A stretch of DNA of 64,000 bases from NCBI GenBank assembly GCA_964453995.1, contig CAYVQC010000005.1, forward strand, positions 40,606-104,605. Reading direction: 5' to 3'. Position 1 is the first letter of the stretch; each line of letters begins with the position of its first letter. Below, in pieces: positions 25,285-33,735 of the stretch. The notes beneath the pieces were generated by a model that was not told the origin of the DNA, made no database searches, and saw only the letters and a program-made list of their open reading frames with translations. Source of the stretch: SKVR01 sp964453995 (GTDB lineage: Bacteria; Bacteroidota; Bacteroidia; Bacteroidales; UBA7960). The position numbers and the translations under genes are program-made.

Positions 25285-26106
25285 ATGCAAATCATGCAAT
25301 ATCTTTCAGCAAAACCTTCGGCACTCCTTTCTCCTTACGTGAAGCAGTACTGGGCACTGGAAAATTGCATTCCTACAGGCCAGGTGCATATCCAACGACT
25401 GGTACCTACCGGTTTGCCCGACCTTACATTTTATTTCCACAGCAAACCCATCGCGCTCAACAATCACAGGTCTTTTGCTGACGTTTCCATCATCACCGGG
25501 CAGCAAAAAGAGTACTACGATCTTTCCCTTTCCCGCAAAACCTCTTTGTTTGCTATCCTTTTTCAACCCCATGGGTTATCGGCACTATTGAATATTCCGG
25601 TGAATGTGCTCTTTAATCATACAGTACCTCTTAGGGAAATGGCCGGGAATGTGGATATCAATAAGCTGGAAGAGGAGCTTTTTGAGGCTGCTACTTTTGA
25701 AAACCGGGTGTTGCTTGCCGAATCATTCCTGGTACAATGGCTGCAGAAACACCGGCAACAATATCACTATCCGAGAATTAGCCATAGCATTGGGTTGATC
25801 ACTGCCAGCAGGGGGCTCGTTTCTATAGACCAGCTGGCAGCAAAAGCCTGTTACAGCCGCAAACAATACGAACGGGTCTTTTCCGCTTCCCTTGGCATTT
25901 CTCCTAAACAGTTCCTCAGGATTGTAAGGTTTCAAAATGCCATCAACCAAAAATCAAAGAACATGCAAACCGACCTTACCTCTCTGACCTATATGTGCGG
26001 ATACTACGATCAGGCACATATGACCAACGATTTTCAAAAACTTACCGGCATGAATCCTTCTCAGTATTTTAGTCAGTGCCAGCCGCACTCCGACTATTTT
26101 GGCTGA
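25285..26106 (+). CDS. AraC-family transcriptional regulator
   Basis: A 273-residue regulator. The N-terminal 150 residues are a cupin-like sensor domain of the type DUF6597 found in Bacteroidota AraC proteins (PSALLSPYVKQYWALEN, then PTGLPDLTFYF, LFAILFQPHGLSALLNIP). The C-terminal HTH_18 domain (about 170-270) contains ISIDQLAAKACYSRKQYERVFSASLGISPKQFLRIVRFQNA-type first helix-turn-helix and LTYMCGYYDQAHMTNDFQKLTGMNPSQY as the second, with the PSQY end hallmark. Ligand unknown; the neighbouring VOC gene is a candidate target. Two ATGs are possible, 25285 and 25294. Confidence 0.92.
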   Translation: MQIMQYLSAKPSALLSPYVKQYWALENCIPTGQVHIQRLVPTGLPDLTFYFHSKPIALNNHRSFADVSIITGQQKEYYDLSLSRKTSLFAILFQPHGLSALLNIPVNVLFNHTVPLREMAGNVDINKLEEELFEAATFENRVLLAESFLVQWLQKHRQQYHYPRISHSIGLITASRGLVSIDQLAAKACYSRKQYERVFSASLGISPKQFLRIVRFQNAINQKSKNMQTDLTSLTYMCGYYDQAHMTNDFQKLTGMNPSQYFSQCQPHSDYFG

Positions 26107-26255
26107 AAAAGGCAATAATGGAATTTCCTTTTTGCCTGCATATTCCCAGGATACAGCGAGTGTTGGAAATACTTTGGAGCATACCTGCTATTATTGATTG
26201 TCCAAGACTTTCCTGCTCAAATGGGTGTGGTCTGGTGCAAAAGAGGTGTAAATGA

Positions 26256-26296
26256 AAAATGCCGGGGAGTTTCATTTGTGAACTCCCCGGCATTTT
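26256..26296. terminator. Strong bidirectional terminator
   Basis: AAAATGCCGGGGAGTT (26256-26271) and AACTCCCCGGCATTTT (26281-26296) form a perfect 16-bp stem with a 9-base loop, A/T-flanked on both sides. It serves both the AraC gene (plus) and the lipoprotein gene (minus). Confidence 0.92.
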
Positions 26297-26325
26297 GGGT
26301 AGGTATTTTCTAATTTAACAAGAGT

Positions 26326-27159
26326 TTATTCGCTGGCAGCTCCTCTTCTTCTTAAACGTATCTCCCTGGTTTCACCATTAACAGTAAGTGTTGCAAAACG
26401 ATCGCAGGTGCCGTTGCCATAGTCAAGGATAGCGGTGTTTTCACCGGTAACGAACTCAATGGTGCCCTGTACAAACCAACGACAACTTCTTGGTTTTACA
26501 AGAGGAGAGGTGATGGTACGGGTGTAGGCATTGTTGTTACGGTTTATTCCGCTGGATTGCCCTTCTATTTCGAATACATCGTCCCAGATGAAGTATGGGG
26601 TTGAGGTACCCTCGGTTTGGGTGCGGGTACGGTTATAGTTTCTGGTGTATTGAGTGCCATCGGCAAAGATGATTTTCCCTTCTGACAGGGACATTGAAAA
26701 CTGATTTGTTCCTGTTTTCTCAATAACCTTTACACCTTCCACCTGGGCGTCATTTATCATAAAATCAAAAAGAGTAGTCTGGCGCCAGAAAACAGACTGG
26801 TTGGGGCGTCCGAGGATTTTGATCACAATGGTTCCGTTCTTTACCCTTTCAGCCAGCGCCTGGGGGTGCACGAAATCAATGTATTCAATGGAATGGATAA
26901 TCGTGTCTCCTGAGAAGGTTGTGGTAATTACCCGGGAGCCTGATTGGCCGTTCATGGTTGTTTGTCCTGATTTTAATTCGTTTTCAACATAGGTTATGTC
27001 GTCAATCTCTTCCATCAGATCTTCCAGATAAGAATCAATTTCATCCTCTTCTTCCATGACCTCAACCATAGGGTCCAGTTCATCATCTTTCTGGCAGGAG
27101 GTAAAAAACGTTGATCCGCAAATCAACAGGGCCGAAATTAAAAAAGTCATTTTTTTCAT
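26326..27159 (-). CDS. Bacteroidota-specific hypothetical lipoprotein
   Basis: A 277-residue lipoprotein, signal peptide ending FFTSC (Cys22), then an acidic segment (EVMEEEDEIDSYLEDLMEEIDD region) and a beta-rich C-terminal part (residues about 70-277) with Thr/Gly-rich strands such as GTIVIKILGRPNQS, FADGTQYTRNYNRTRTQTEG, and a C-terminal Arg cluster (REIRLRRRG). No known domain recognised. It is single-gene, ends at the terminator above, and has a 6-bp inverted repeat TTTACC-N5-GGTAAA (27253-27269) 94 bases upstream of its ATG. Confidence 0.7.
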   Translation of the reverse strand: MKKMTFLISALLICGSTFFTSCQKDDELDPMVEVMEEEDEIDSYLEDLMEEIDDITYVENELKSGQTTMNGQSGSRVITTTFSGDTIIHSIEYIDFVHPQALAERVKNGTIVIKILGRPNQSVFWRQTTLFDFMINDAQVEGVKVIEKTGTNQFSMSLSEGKIIFADGTQYTRNYNRTRTQTEGTSTPYFIWDDVFEIEGQSSGINRNNNAYTRTITSPLVKPRSCRWFVQGTIEFVTGENTAILDYGNGTCDRFATLTVNGETREIRLRRRGAASE

Positions 27160-27543
27160 CGTAGTAGTTTTTTTTGTTAGTAAACTGAATTATTTAATTG
27201 TTTTTATTGGGATAAAAATCGCATTGTCGGCTATAATACACAGCAAAGTGCTTTTACCCTTACGGTAAATAAAAAAAAATTCAATAATCTATTTAATGTA
27301 AACAAATGCAGGGTTTTATAAAGGAGAAATGCGGTTGTATGGTGAAGACTGCCTTGTGAAGTGATAGCAGGAAGCTAAAATATTGCTTCATTATAAAATC
27401 CCTGTCAGGAAAAATGAAATAAGAATGGTCTTAACCTTAAGTTGACCTTAAGGTAATGTTTTCTTAATATAATCATAACCTTGCATTTTTGGGCAAATGT
27501 GGCAAAATAAATATTTTTGAAGTTTATAAAACATATAATTCAA
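27160..27543. promoter_or_regulatory. Divergent intergenic region with Pho-box-like repeats
   Basis: 384 bases between the lipoprotein (minus) and the Na/Pi symporter (plus). No gene. The lipoprotein side has TTTACC-CTTAC-GGTAAA (27253-27269); the symporter side has the inverted/direct repeat at 27434-27454 followed by an imperfect -7-like TAACCTTG (27476-27483). Confidence 0.4.
27434..27454 (+). promoter_or_regulatory. Candidate phosphate-control operator upstream of the Na/Pi symporter
   Basis: ACCTTAAG (27434-27441), spacer TTGAC, CTTAAGGT (27447-27454): a perfect 8-bp inverted repeat. Read the other way it is two direct copies of CCTTAA with 11-base spacing (27435 and 27446), the spacing seen in Pho boxes. 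It lies about 90 bases before the ATG at 27544 and just upstream of TAACCTTG. Confidence 0.45.
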
Positions 27544-28704
27544 ATGACGCTAGTGGCTTCACAAACAGCAAATTATACTACAACAAAAGGGTCTGGATTA
27601 AGGTGGCTTTCAGTGGTAGTTCTTATATATTTTCTTTTGGTAGCAGTAGGAATTATTGGAGATGGGTTTAAAATTGCTACAGCTGGCAAGGCCGTTCAGT
27701 TATTTGATTTTGCGTCAAACCCCATAATTGCACTTATTATTGGAATAGTTGCAACAGCTTTTATCCAGAGTTCCAGCACAGTTACCTCCATCATAGTGGG
27801 TTTGGTTGCCGGGGGAATGCCATTAAGTATAGGTATTCCAATGATCATGGGTGCCAATGTGGGGACCTCACTCACCAGCACCATTGTAAGCCTGGGACAT
27901 ATTCGCAGTGGTGAAGAATTTAAAAAGGCATTTTCGGCTGCCACGGTGCACGATAGTTTTAACCTTTTTGCCGTGCTCATATTGCTCCCCCTTGAATTGC
28001 TTTTCAGCCCCCTTGAAAGAGCATCAGCTTTTCTTGCCTCACTTTTCAGGGCTGGCACTACAGCCGATGTTACAGGTTTTAATCCTATAAGTATTATCCT
28101 TGATCCCGTTACTGACCTTTTTGCTTTCGTTGCATCCGTTTTCCCCGGGATATGGAGTGGTGTTATTATGATCATTAGTGGTATCCTGATGATTTTATTC
28201 GTGGTAAAATCACTGGGAAAAATTCTAAAGAGGGTAATGGTGGGTCGTGCCCTTAATATTATGCATCGTACCATTGGCAGAGGCCCTATTTCCGGAATTT
28301 TTGCCGGAGGGCTCATTACTGTGCTGGTGCAGTCGTCTTCTACCACCACATCTCTTATCGTGCCTATGGCCGGTAGTGGCGTTTTTACCCTCAAACAGGT
28401 GTATCCCTTTACCTTGGGCAGTAACCTGGGAACAACCATTACCGCACTTCTGGCCGCCATATCCATTGATGGGCCTTTAGCTGTTCTGGCTCTGCAAATC
28501 GCCCTGGTGCATTTTTTATTCAATCTCTTCGCAATTATCCTCATCTATTCCACACCCATACTTCGCAATGTCCCTATTTTTATTGCAGAAAACCTCTCTC
28601 TGCTGGCGCAACGCAAAAAAGTATACGTTTTTGTGTATATTTTCGGAACCTTTTTCGTGGGCCCTCTCCTGGTAATTGGTTTGTCGAGGTTGTTCGGAAT
28701 GTAA
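27544..28704 (+). CDS. Na/Pi cotransporter family protein (NptA-like)
   Basis: A 386-residue inner membrane protein that should import phosphate with sodium. It shows the hallmark inverted duplication of the PF02690 family: the first repeat contains FIQSSSTVTSIIVGLVAGG and GANVGTS, the second VLVQSSSTTTSLIVPMAGSG and GSNLGTT; these QSSS and GxNxGT motifs bind Na and Pi. Eight or more TMs are visible. The ATG at 27544 is used; an in-frame TTG nine codons upstream (27517) is less likely. A terminator follows directly, so the gene is monocistronic, and a secreted phosphoesterase gene comes next. The C-terminal PhoU-like domain of some homologues is absent. Confidence 0.93.
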   Translation: MTLVASQTANYTTTKGSGLRWLSVVVLIYFLLVAVGIIGDGFKIATAGKAVQLFDFASNPIIALIIGIVATAFIQSSSTVTSIIVGLVAGGMPLSIGIPMIMGANVGTSLTSTIVSLGHIRSGEEFKKAFSAATVHDSFNLFAVLILLPLELLFSPLERASAFLASLFRAGTTADVTGFNPISIILDPVTDLFAFVASVFPGIWSGVIMIISGILMILFVVKSLGKILKRVMVGRALNIMHRTIGRGPISGIFAGGLITVLVQSSSTTTSLIVPMAGSGVFTLKQVYPFTLGSNLGTTITALLAAISIDGPLAVLALQIALVHFLFNLFAIILIYSTPILRNVPIFIAENLSLLAQRKKVYVFVYIFGTFFVGPLLVIGLSRLFGM

Positions 28705-28736
28705 GGCAATCTGTAATCTTACAGATGCCGGGTTTT
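28705..28736 (+). terminator. Intrinsic terminator after the Na/Pi symporter
   Basis: GGCA-a-TCTGTA pairs with TACAGATGCC (28705-28729, one bulged A), followed by GGGTTTTTAC. It starts at the base after the stop codon. Confidence 0.8.
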
Positions 28737-28830
28737 TACTCCATTTTTTGTCGTTTTTGCTTCTTTTTTCCGCTTCTAAGGGCTGATGAGAAGCAAACCC
28801 TTATCCAACACTTACAATCCTGATTCAGTA

Positions 28831-28849
28831 TAAATTAATCGTTAATTTA
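28831..28849. promoter_or_regulatory. Perfect 19-base palindrome upstream of the phosphoesterase promoter
   Basis: TAAATTAA-TCG-TTAATTTA: exact 8-bp half-sites around TCG. It lies 9 bases upstream of a plausible promoter (TTTC at 28858-28861, 21 bases, TATTTTCG at 28883-28890), where an activator or repressor could sit. Confidence 0.45.
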
Positions 28850-28857
28850 TGCCATCA

Positions 28858-28890
28858 TTTCTGTACCCCTGGGCAAAATGACTATTTTCG
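28858..28890 (+). promoter_or_regulatory. Probable Bacteroidota-type promoter of the phosphoesterase
   Basis: TTTC-N21-TATTTTCG differs from TTTG-N19/21-TAnnTTTG by one base in each element; the leader would be about 35 bases to the ATG at 28932. Confidence 0.4.
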
Positions 28891-28931
28891 TACGAGAGAA
28901 CTATTTTTCCATCTGCTAAAAATTCGTAACC

Positions 28932-30875
28932 ATGAATAAGTATTTTACCCCAGCCATTTTTATCCTTTGGGCGATTGTTTTTCCCTTTGTTTCCATGAGT
29001 CAAAAGTGGATTGCTTCACCAGAAATCATACAAGGCGATGAGGCTGCAGAAACCATATCGGGATATGTTTTTTATGATGTAAATAAGAGCGGAACGATGG
29101 ACTCTGATGAGAGAGGGATTTCCGGTGTTTTGGTGTCCAATGGTCTGGCATGGGCTCGTACAGACTCTGAGGGCTATTATGAGATGCCTGTGAGGGAAGA
29201 TATGAACCTCACCATTGTTCAACCATCTGGATGGAGGGTTCCCACTGATGAGCGAATGGTGCCGCAGTTTTTCTACATCCATAAGGAGGGTGGAACGGGT
29301 TATAATATGCGTTTTGGGGGACTGCCTGATACGGGCCCGGCGCCGGCAAAGATCAACTTTCCGCTTATCAGGGAGGGTGCTGCCACAGAACAATTTGCAT
29401 GTGCCATTGTGGGCGATCCTCAAACCTATTCCAATGAACAGCTGGGCTGGCTCAGGGATGGTGTGTTTGCCGATATCCTTCAGGCAGATTACCGCCAGGG
29501 CGACTGCATGATCCAGCTGGGCGATGTGGTGGGTGATGATCTTGAACTTCTGAATCGAAACCTTGAGCTTGCAGCGGCAACCGGATTGAAACAGTGGCTG
29601 GTGATCGGTAATCATGATATAGATTTTGATGCCAGAACCAATGAGGATAAGGCAGACTCATGGCGCCGCATCTATGGCCCCAACTACTACGCTTTTGAAA
29701 TGGGAAATGTACTGTTTGTTGTTCTCGACAATGTTTACTATCCCTGTGGAGAAGAAGACGTTGCCCGGGGCAGAACAAACTGTGGAAATCCCGACCGCCC
29801 CACCTACAACGGGCGTTTGACAGAAACCCAGTTTGCCTGGCTGGAAGAACTTATTAACAACACCCCTGATGACAAACTTATCGTTCTTAATACCCATATT
29901 CCTTTTGTTTCTTTTGTGGATGCAGGTAGCGGGCAGCACCAAACCGATGAGCTTACCCGCATTTACCACCTTCTTCAGGGGCGTGAAGCAGTTTCGTTTT
30001 CAGGGCATACCCATACCACAGAAAATCACGCTCCGGGACAGTGGTTCGAAGGCTGGAAGGAAAATACCGGAATCGATGCAGCTGCATTTAGGCACATCAT
30101 TGCCGGGGCAGCCTCTGGTGCATGGTTCCAGGGCGATTTCAGTGTTTATGGTGTTCCCATGGCATTGCAGCGCATGGGTGCTCCAAAAGGCTATTTTCAT
30201 GTTGACTTCAAGGGGACCCGGTATCGCGAAAGATATATTGGTGCCGGTTTAGGCAGGGATAAGGGGCAGTGGGTTGGTCTGAATACCCCGGCTTTTCGCC
30301 ACTGGTATTCTACTCTGTTACAGTGGGTTTCTGAAAATCCCTCAGAAAGAGAAGCCGTTCCCCCATACTCCATAAACGACCTGCCCGATACAAAAATATT
30401 AACCCCGGAAGATTTCAACAATGGAACATGGCTCACCGCAAATGTGTGGGCCGGAACATCTGAAACACAGGTAAAGGCTTTCCTTTCCAACGGCCAGGTA
30501 CTGACCCTTGAACGTACCCAGCAGGGAACAGGGGAGGGCCATCGGTCAGATCCTGAATGGGTGGATCCATTTGCTGCCGTGCGACAATTGTCAGTAGCCC
30601 GGTATGCATACCAGAGTGCCATGGGCGATGACCGGGCACAAGGTCATCAACTCTTCAGGGGCCGGGGGCTTGGCCCGTCAGCTCCCCAACCGCAAAGAAC
30701 CATAGCTGCTCATAACATGCATCTTTGGAGGGTGAAACTGCCTGAACTCCCCCTGGGCGTATATACCATAGAAGTGGTTAGCACCGACAGGAACGGGATT
30801 GAGTACAAGGATATCATGACCATTGAAGTAAGAACAGAAAGACCGGCCAGGTACTGGAGAAGCGAGGTCTGGTAA
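28932..30875 (+). CDS. Secreted calcineurin-like metallophosphoesterase (MetallophosN-Metallophos-MetallophosC)
   Basis: A 647-residue exported phosphoesterase. Signal peptide (1-23, ending SMSQ). Residues about 38-110 form a MetallophosN/SdrD-type beta-sandwich with GYVFYDVNKSGTMDSDERGISG, which includes an EF-hand-like DxNxSG calcium motif. The catalytic domain (about 150-370) has all metal-binding blocks: GDPQ (variant of GDxH), GDVVGDD, GNHDID, HIPF and GHTHTTE. A C-terminal MetallophosC domain follows (about 480-645). It should hydrolyse phosphate esters or phosphodiesters outside the cytosol, which fits the neighbouring Na/Pi symporter. No T9SS tail is present, so it probably stays in the periplasm. 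Confidence 0.92.
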   Translation: MNKYFTPAIFILWAIVFPFVSMSQKWIASPEIIQGDEAAETISGYVFYDVNKSGTMDSDERGISGVLVSNGLAWARTDSEGYYEMPVREDMNLTIVQPSGWRVPTDERMVPQFFYIHKEGGTGYNMRFGGLPDTGPAPAKINFPLIREGAATEQFACAIVGDPQTYSNEQLGWLRDGVFADILQADYRQGDCMIQLGDVVGDDLELLNRNLELAAATGLKQWLVIGNHDIDFDARTNEDKADSWRRIYGPNYYAFEMGNVLFVVLDNVYYPCGEEDVARGRTNCGNPDRPTYNGRLTETQFAWLEELINNTPDDKLIVLNTHIPFVSFVDAGSGQHQTDELTRIYHLLQGREAVSFSGHTHTTENHAPGQWFEGWKENTGIDAAAFRHIIAGAASGAWFQGDFSVYGVPMALQRMGAPKGYFHVDFKGTRYRERYIGAGLGRDKGQWVGLNTPAFRHWYSTLLQWVSENPSEREAVPPYSINDLPDTKILTPEDFNNGTWLTANVWAGTSETQVKAFLSNGQVLTLERTQQGTGEGHRSDPEWVDPFAAVRQLSVARYAYQSAMGDDRAQGHQLFRGRGLGPSAPQPQRTIAAHNMHLWRVKLPELPLGVYTIEVVSTDRNGIEYKDIMTIEVRTERPARYWRSEVW

Positions 30876-30925
30876 GGGATGAATAGGTGATGGAGTGATA
30901 AGGAGCAGTAAAAGGCAAAGTGAGT

Positions 30926-31546
30926 TTATTGATTTTTAAATACCCACATGCCAACGGCTTTGAAGAGAAATCGTTTTTGCTCTTTCAGTTCCAGTCCTTG
31001 GGCAAATTTGGCCAGCAGGTTATGTGCCAGGTAATATTTGAAATTGCGGTAATGGTCGCCACCTACCATCTTTTCCACTGCACGGGTAGCAAAACGGCCC
31101 AAGGGGTGGGTGCTGTTATCAAGACTGTAATCCACAACAATTAAATAACCGTCATTCTTTACTATCCGCTTTGATTCCCGGAATACTTCCCGGGCGGTAT
31201 CGGCATGCATCTCGTGCAGGCAGAAACTCATGATGGCGGCATCAAAAGAATCATCTTCAAATGATGTGTTTGAAGCATCCATCTTAAGGCAAACATCCTT
31301 TAAGCCATTGCGCCAGGCCTGGTGAAGCATATTTTCCGATATATCAATTCCAATGGCTTCATCCACACCATCCTTGTGCAGGAAACTGACCTGGTTGCCT
31401 GTACCGCAGCACATATCAATTACTTTCCTTGCACCAGCTGCCTGTATTGCTTTGGTTACTGAATGCCGGATATTTGCAACGGGTACCAGAAGCACCGTGT
31501 CGTATATGCGCGCAAGAAAAGGGCTGTAGTGGTTGTGGGATGACAT
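30926..31546 (-). CDS. Class I SAM-dependent methyltransferase
   Basis: A 206-residue methyltransferase. Motif I reads VIDMCCGTGNQVSFL (about 43-57), followed by GIDISENML, then the motif II/III regions ASNTSFEDDSFDAAIMSFCLHEM and VKNDGYLIVVDYS. The HEMH-like Cys/His area and the ending are as in UbiE-like enzymes, but the SAM-binding half is what is clearly recognised. Substrate unknown; a small molecule or quinone-like target is possible. It is convergent with the phosphoesterase (50-base gap) and divergent from the DUF4914 gene. Confidence 0.9.
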   Translation of the reverse strand: MSSHNHYSPFLARIYDTVLLVPVANIRHSVTKAIQAAGARKVIDMCCGTGNQVSFLHKDGVDEAIGIDISENMLHQAWRNGLKDVCLKMDASNTSFEDDSFDAAIMSFCLHEMHADTAREVFRESKRIVKNDGYLIVVDYSLDNSTHPLGRFATRAVEKMVGGDHYRNFKYYLAHNLLAKFAQGLELKEQKRFLFKAVGMWVFKNQ

Positions 31547-31869
31547 TTCTGTAAAAGCTTTGAGGGTGGTTCTTGTAAGAAGATTTGAAAAAATTATATC
31601 CCTACAAATGTAGAGTTTAAGAAAACCAATGCCAAAGAACTTCCGTCAATTTTCGTAAACAAGCGCTGCAGCAGCAGCGCGAATTTTATTGATTGAAAAT
31701 CTTAAGTATATTTGCGCATTGAGCTGGGACAAGCAATTATTTGATATCCATATAAGTAGGATGTGAGAATATTCTTTTGATTACCGTATAACTTACGGTT
31801 AAAATAACATACCTGGCAGCTGGTATGCTTATTTGTGTCTATTATTAATAAAAAAAGGAAAATTGGTTT
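31547..31869. promoter_or_regulatory. Divergent promoter region of the methyltransferase and DUF4914 genes
   Basis: 323 bases without a gene. It contains a GC-rich hairpin GCGCTGC-AGCA-GCAGCGC (31663-31680), a perfect -7-type TATATTTG (31707-31714) with a T-rich -33 region (31684-31687), and an inverted repeat ACCGTA-TAACT-TACGGT (31783-31799) about 71 bases before the DUF4914 ATG. Confidence 0.45.
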
Positions 31870-33735
31870 ATGGAAAAAAAGAGAATGAATCTGCCGACAG
31901 AGGCAGCAAATCTAATTGAAAAAGCTCCGCGTTTCACAGTGTTTGATACCGTTGAGCAACTTGCTGATGCCGCAGTGAACGGTAAGGACAGCAATTATTT
32001 TGAGGTAAAATATGATGTGCCGGGCAAAGGGGAAACCACCGAGGCAATTATACACAGGGTAACCAATGGTATATCTGCCAATTATGTTGAAACATACATG
32101 CGACGCAGAGACCCTGATACTATGGCAATTGGTGATGATAAACCCACCGATCAGCCTCGGTTTAAAGACAGGTTTGGGTATCCTTTCGAAAACCTCAGGA
32201 AGGAAACATTCCAATGGATGGAGAAGCAGGAACTTGCAGCATTTTATTTTAAGATCGGCAACCTGGAAAAATGCAGTTACGGATTGGCTATTGTTCCTGC
32301 CAATGCGGGTTTCTTTGCTATGGGACTTGCCATGCTTCAACGCATTGTACCTGAGGATAGCCTTCCCGAATGCAATCAAATAAAGGTGGTTATGTATATT
32401 GCACCACCTTTTCGTCATACTCACTTTGATGGCAAACAGGTGGTAGTGCACAATCGCACCAACGAAGCCTACGAGGTGTTCTCTTATAATCTTTACCCGG
32501 GGCCCAGCGCAAAAAAAGGCATCTACGGGGTCATTCTCTCCATTGGTGAAGATGAGGGATGGTCTACAGCACATTGTTCAGCAGTTGAATCCATCAGCCC
32601 TTATGATAATATTACTCGTTTTATGCACGAAGGGGCCAGTGGCGGCGGAAAAAGCGAAATGCTGCAACAGATATTGAGGGAACCCAATGGTGAAGTGCTC
32701 ATCGGTTACAACCTTACATCCCAGGAAAGGCGCACCCTTACCATTCCCCAATTCTGTGAAATCCGGCCCATTTGCGATGATATGGGTATGGTGCACCCAT
32801 CCTTTCAAACCGGCAGTAAGCGCATCAGGATTATTGATGCCGAAAATGCATGGTTTATCAGAACCGACAGCATCACCGAGTATGGCAAAGATCCCATCCT
32901 GGAAAAGCTTACCATCAATACCAAGAAGCCATTTTTGTTTTTAAATATCGACACCAATCCAGGGGGCACTGCCCTGATCTGGAATCATATAGAAGATGCA
33001 CCGGGAAAACCTTGCCCCAACCCTCGTGTTGTGGTGCCCCGCCATTCATTTCCCAATGTGGTAAACGAGCCGGCATCTATTGATGTAAGAAGTTTTGGTG
33101 TACGCACTCCCCCTTGCACTGCCGAAAAACCTTCCTATGGCATTTTTGGGTTGTTTCATATTTTACCACCCGCCCTGGCATGGTTGTGGCGATTGGTGTC
33201 ACCCAGAGGGCACGCCAATCCCAGTATTGTTGACAAAGGTGGTATGCAAAGTGAAGGAGTTGGTTCTTACTGGCCCTTTGCCACCGGTGAAAAGGTTACC
33301 CACGCCAACCTGCTCCTGGAACAGATCGTTGATAATACCATCACCCAATATGTTATTTCACCCAATCAACATATTGGCAACTGGAAGGTAGGGTTTATGC
33401 CCCAAATGCTTATGAGGGAATACCTTACCCGGCGAGGAAACTCCCGCTTCAGGCATACCCAGATTCAGCCCGCCCGTTGCAGCCTGCTGGGTTATGAACT
33501 CAATTATTTAACCATTGAAGGCTCTAAAATACCTTCACGCTTCCTGAAAGTTTACAAACAACCCGAAATTGGTTTTGAAGGATACGACAAAGGGGCTGCT
33601 ATGCTTTTAGAGTTCTTCAAAAAAGAATTGCAGCAATACAGGGTTGAAGGATTGTCTGATCTTGGCCGGGAAATCATTGAAACATGCCTCAGGGGGGGTG
33701 GCGTAGATGATTACAATAAGCTGATTGTGAAATAA
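31870..33735 (+). CDS. DUF4914-family protein with PEP-carboxykinase-like P-loop
   Basis: A 621-residue protein matching DUF4914, a family confined mainly to Bacteroidota and a few other anaerobes. No function is assigned. Residues 255-263 read GASGGGKSE, which looks like the kinase-1 P-loop of PEP carboxykinase (GxSGTGKT). Further conserved-looking stretches are RHTHFDGKQVVVHN (182-195), FLFLNIDTNPGGTALIWNHIED (about 360-380), VPRHSFPNVV and RGHANPSIVDKGGMQSEGVGSYWPF, which suggest a complete nucleotide- and carboxylate- or sugar-phosphate-binding active site. No signal peptide: cytosolic. It has its own promoter region and is monocistronic. Confidence 0.8.
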   Translation: MEKKRMNLPTEAANLIEKAPRFTVFDTVEQLADAAVNGKDSNYFEVKYDVPGKGETTEAIIHRVTNGISANYVETYMRRRDPDTMAIGDDKPTDQPRFKDRFGYPFENLRKETFQWMEKQELAAFYFKIGNLEKCSYGLAIVPANAGFFAMGLAMLQRIVPEDSLPECNQIKVVMYIAPPFRHTHFDGKQVVVHNRTNEAYEVFSYNLYPGPSAKKGIYGVILSIGEDEGWSTAHCSAVESISPYDNITRFMHEGASGGGKSEMLQQILREPNGEVLIGYNLTSQERRTLTIPQFCEIRPICDDMGMVHPSFQTGSKRIRIIDAENAWFIRTDSITEYGKDPILEKLTINTKKPFLFLNIDTNPGGTALIWNHIEDAPGKPCPNPRVVVPRHSFPNVVNEPASIDVRSFGVRTPPCTAEKPSYGIFGLFHILPPALAWLWRLVSPRGHANPSIVDKGGMQSEGVGSYWPFATGEKVTHANLLLEQIVDNTITQYVISPNQHIGNWKVGFMPQMLMREYLTRRGNSRFRHTQIQPARCSLLGYELNYLTIEGSKIPSRFLKVYKQPEIGFEGYDKGAAMLLEFFKKELQQYRVEGLSDLGREIIETCLRGGGVDDYNKLIVK

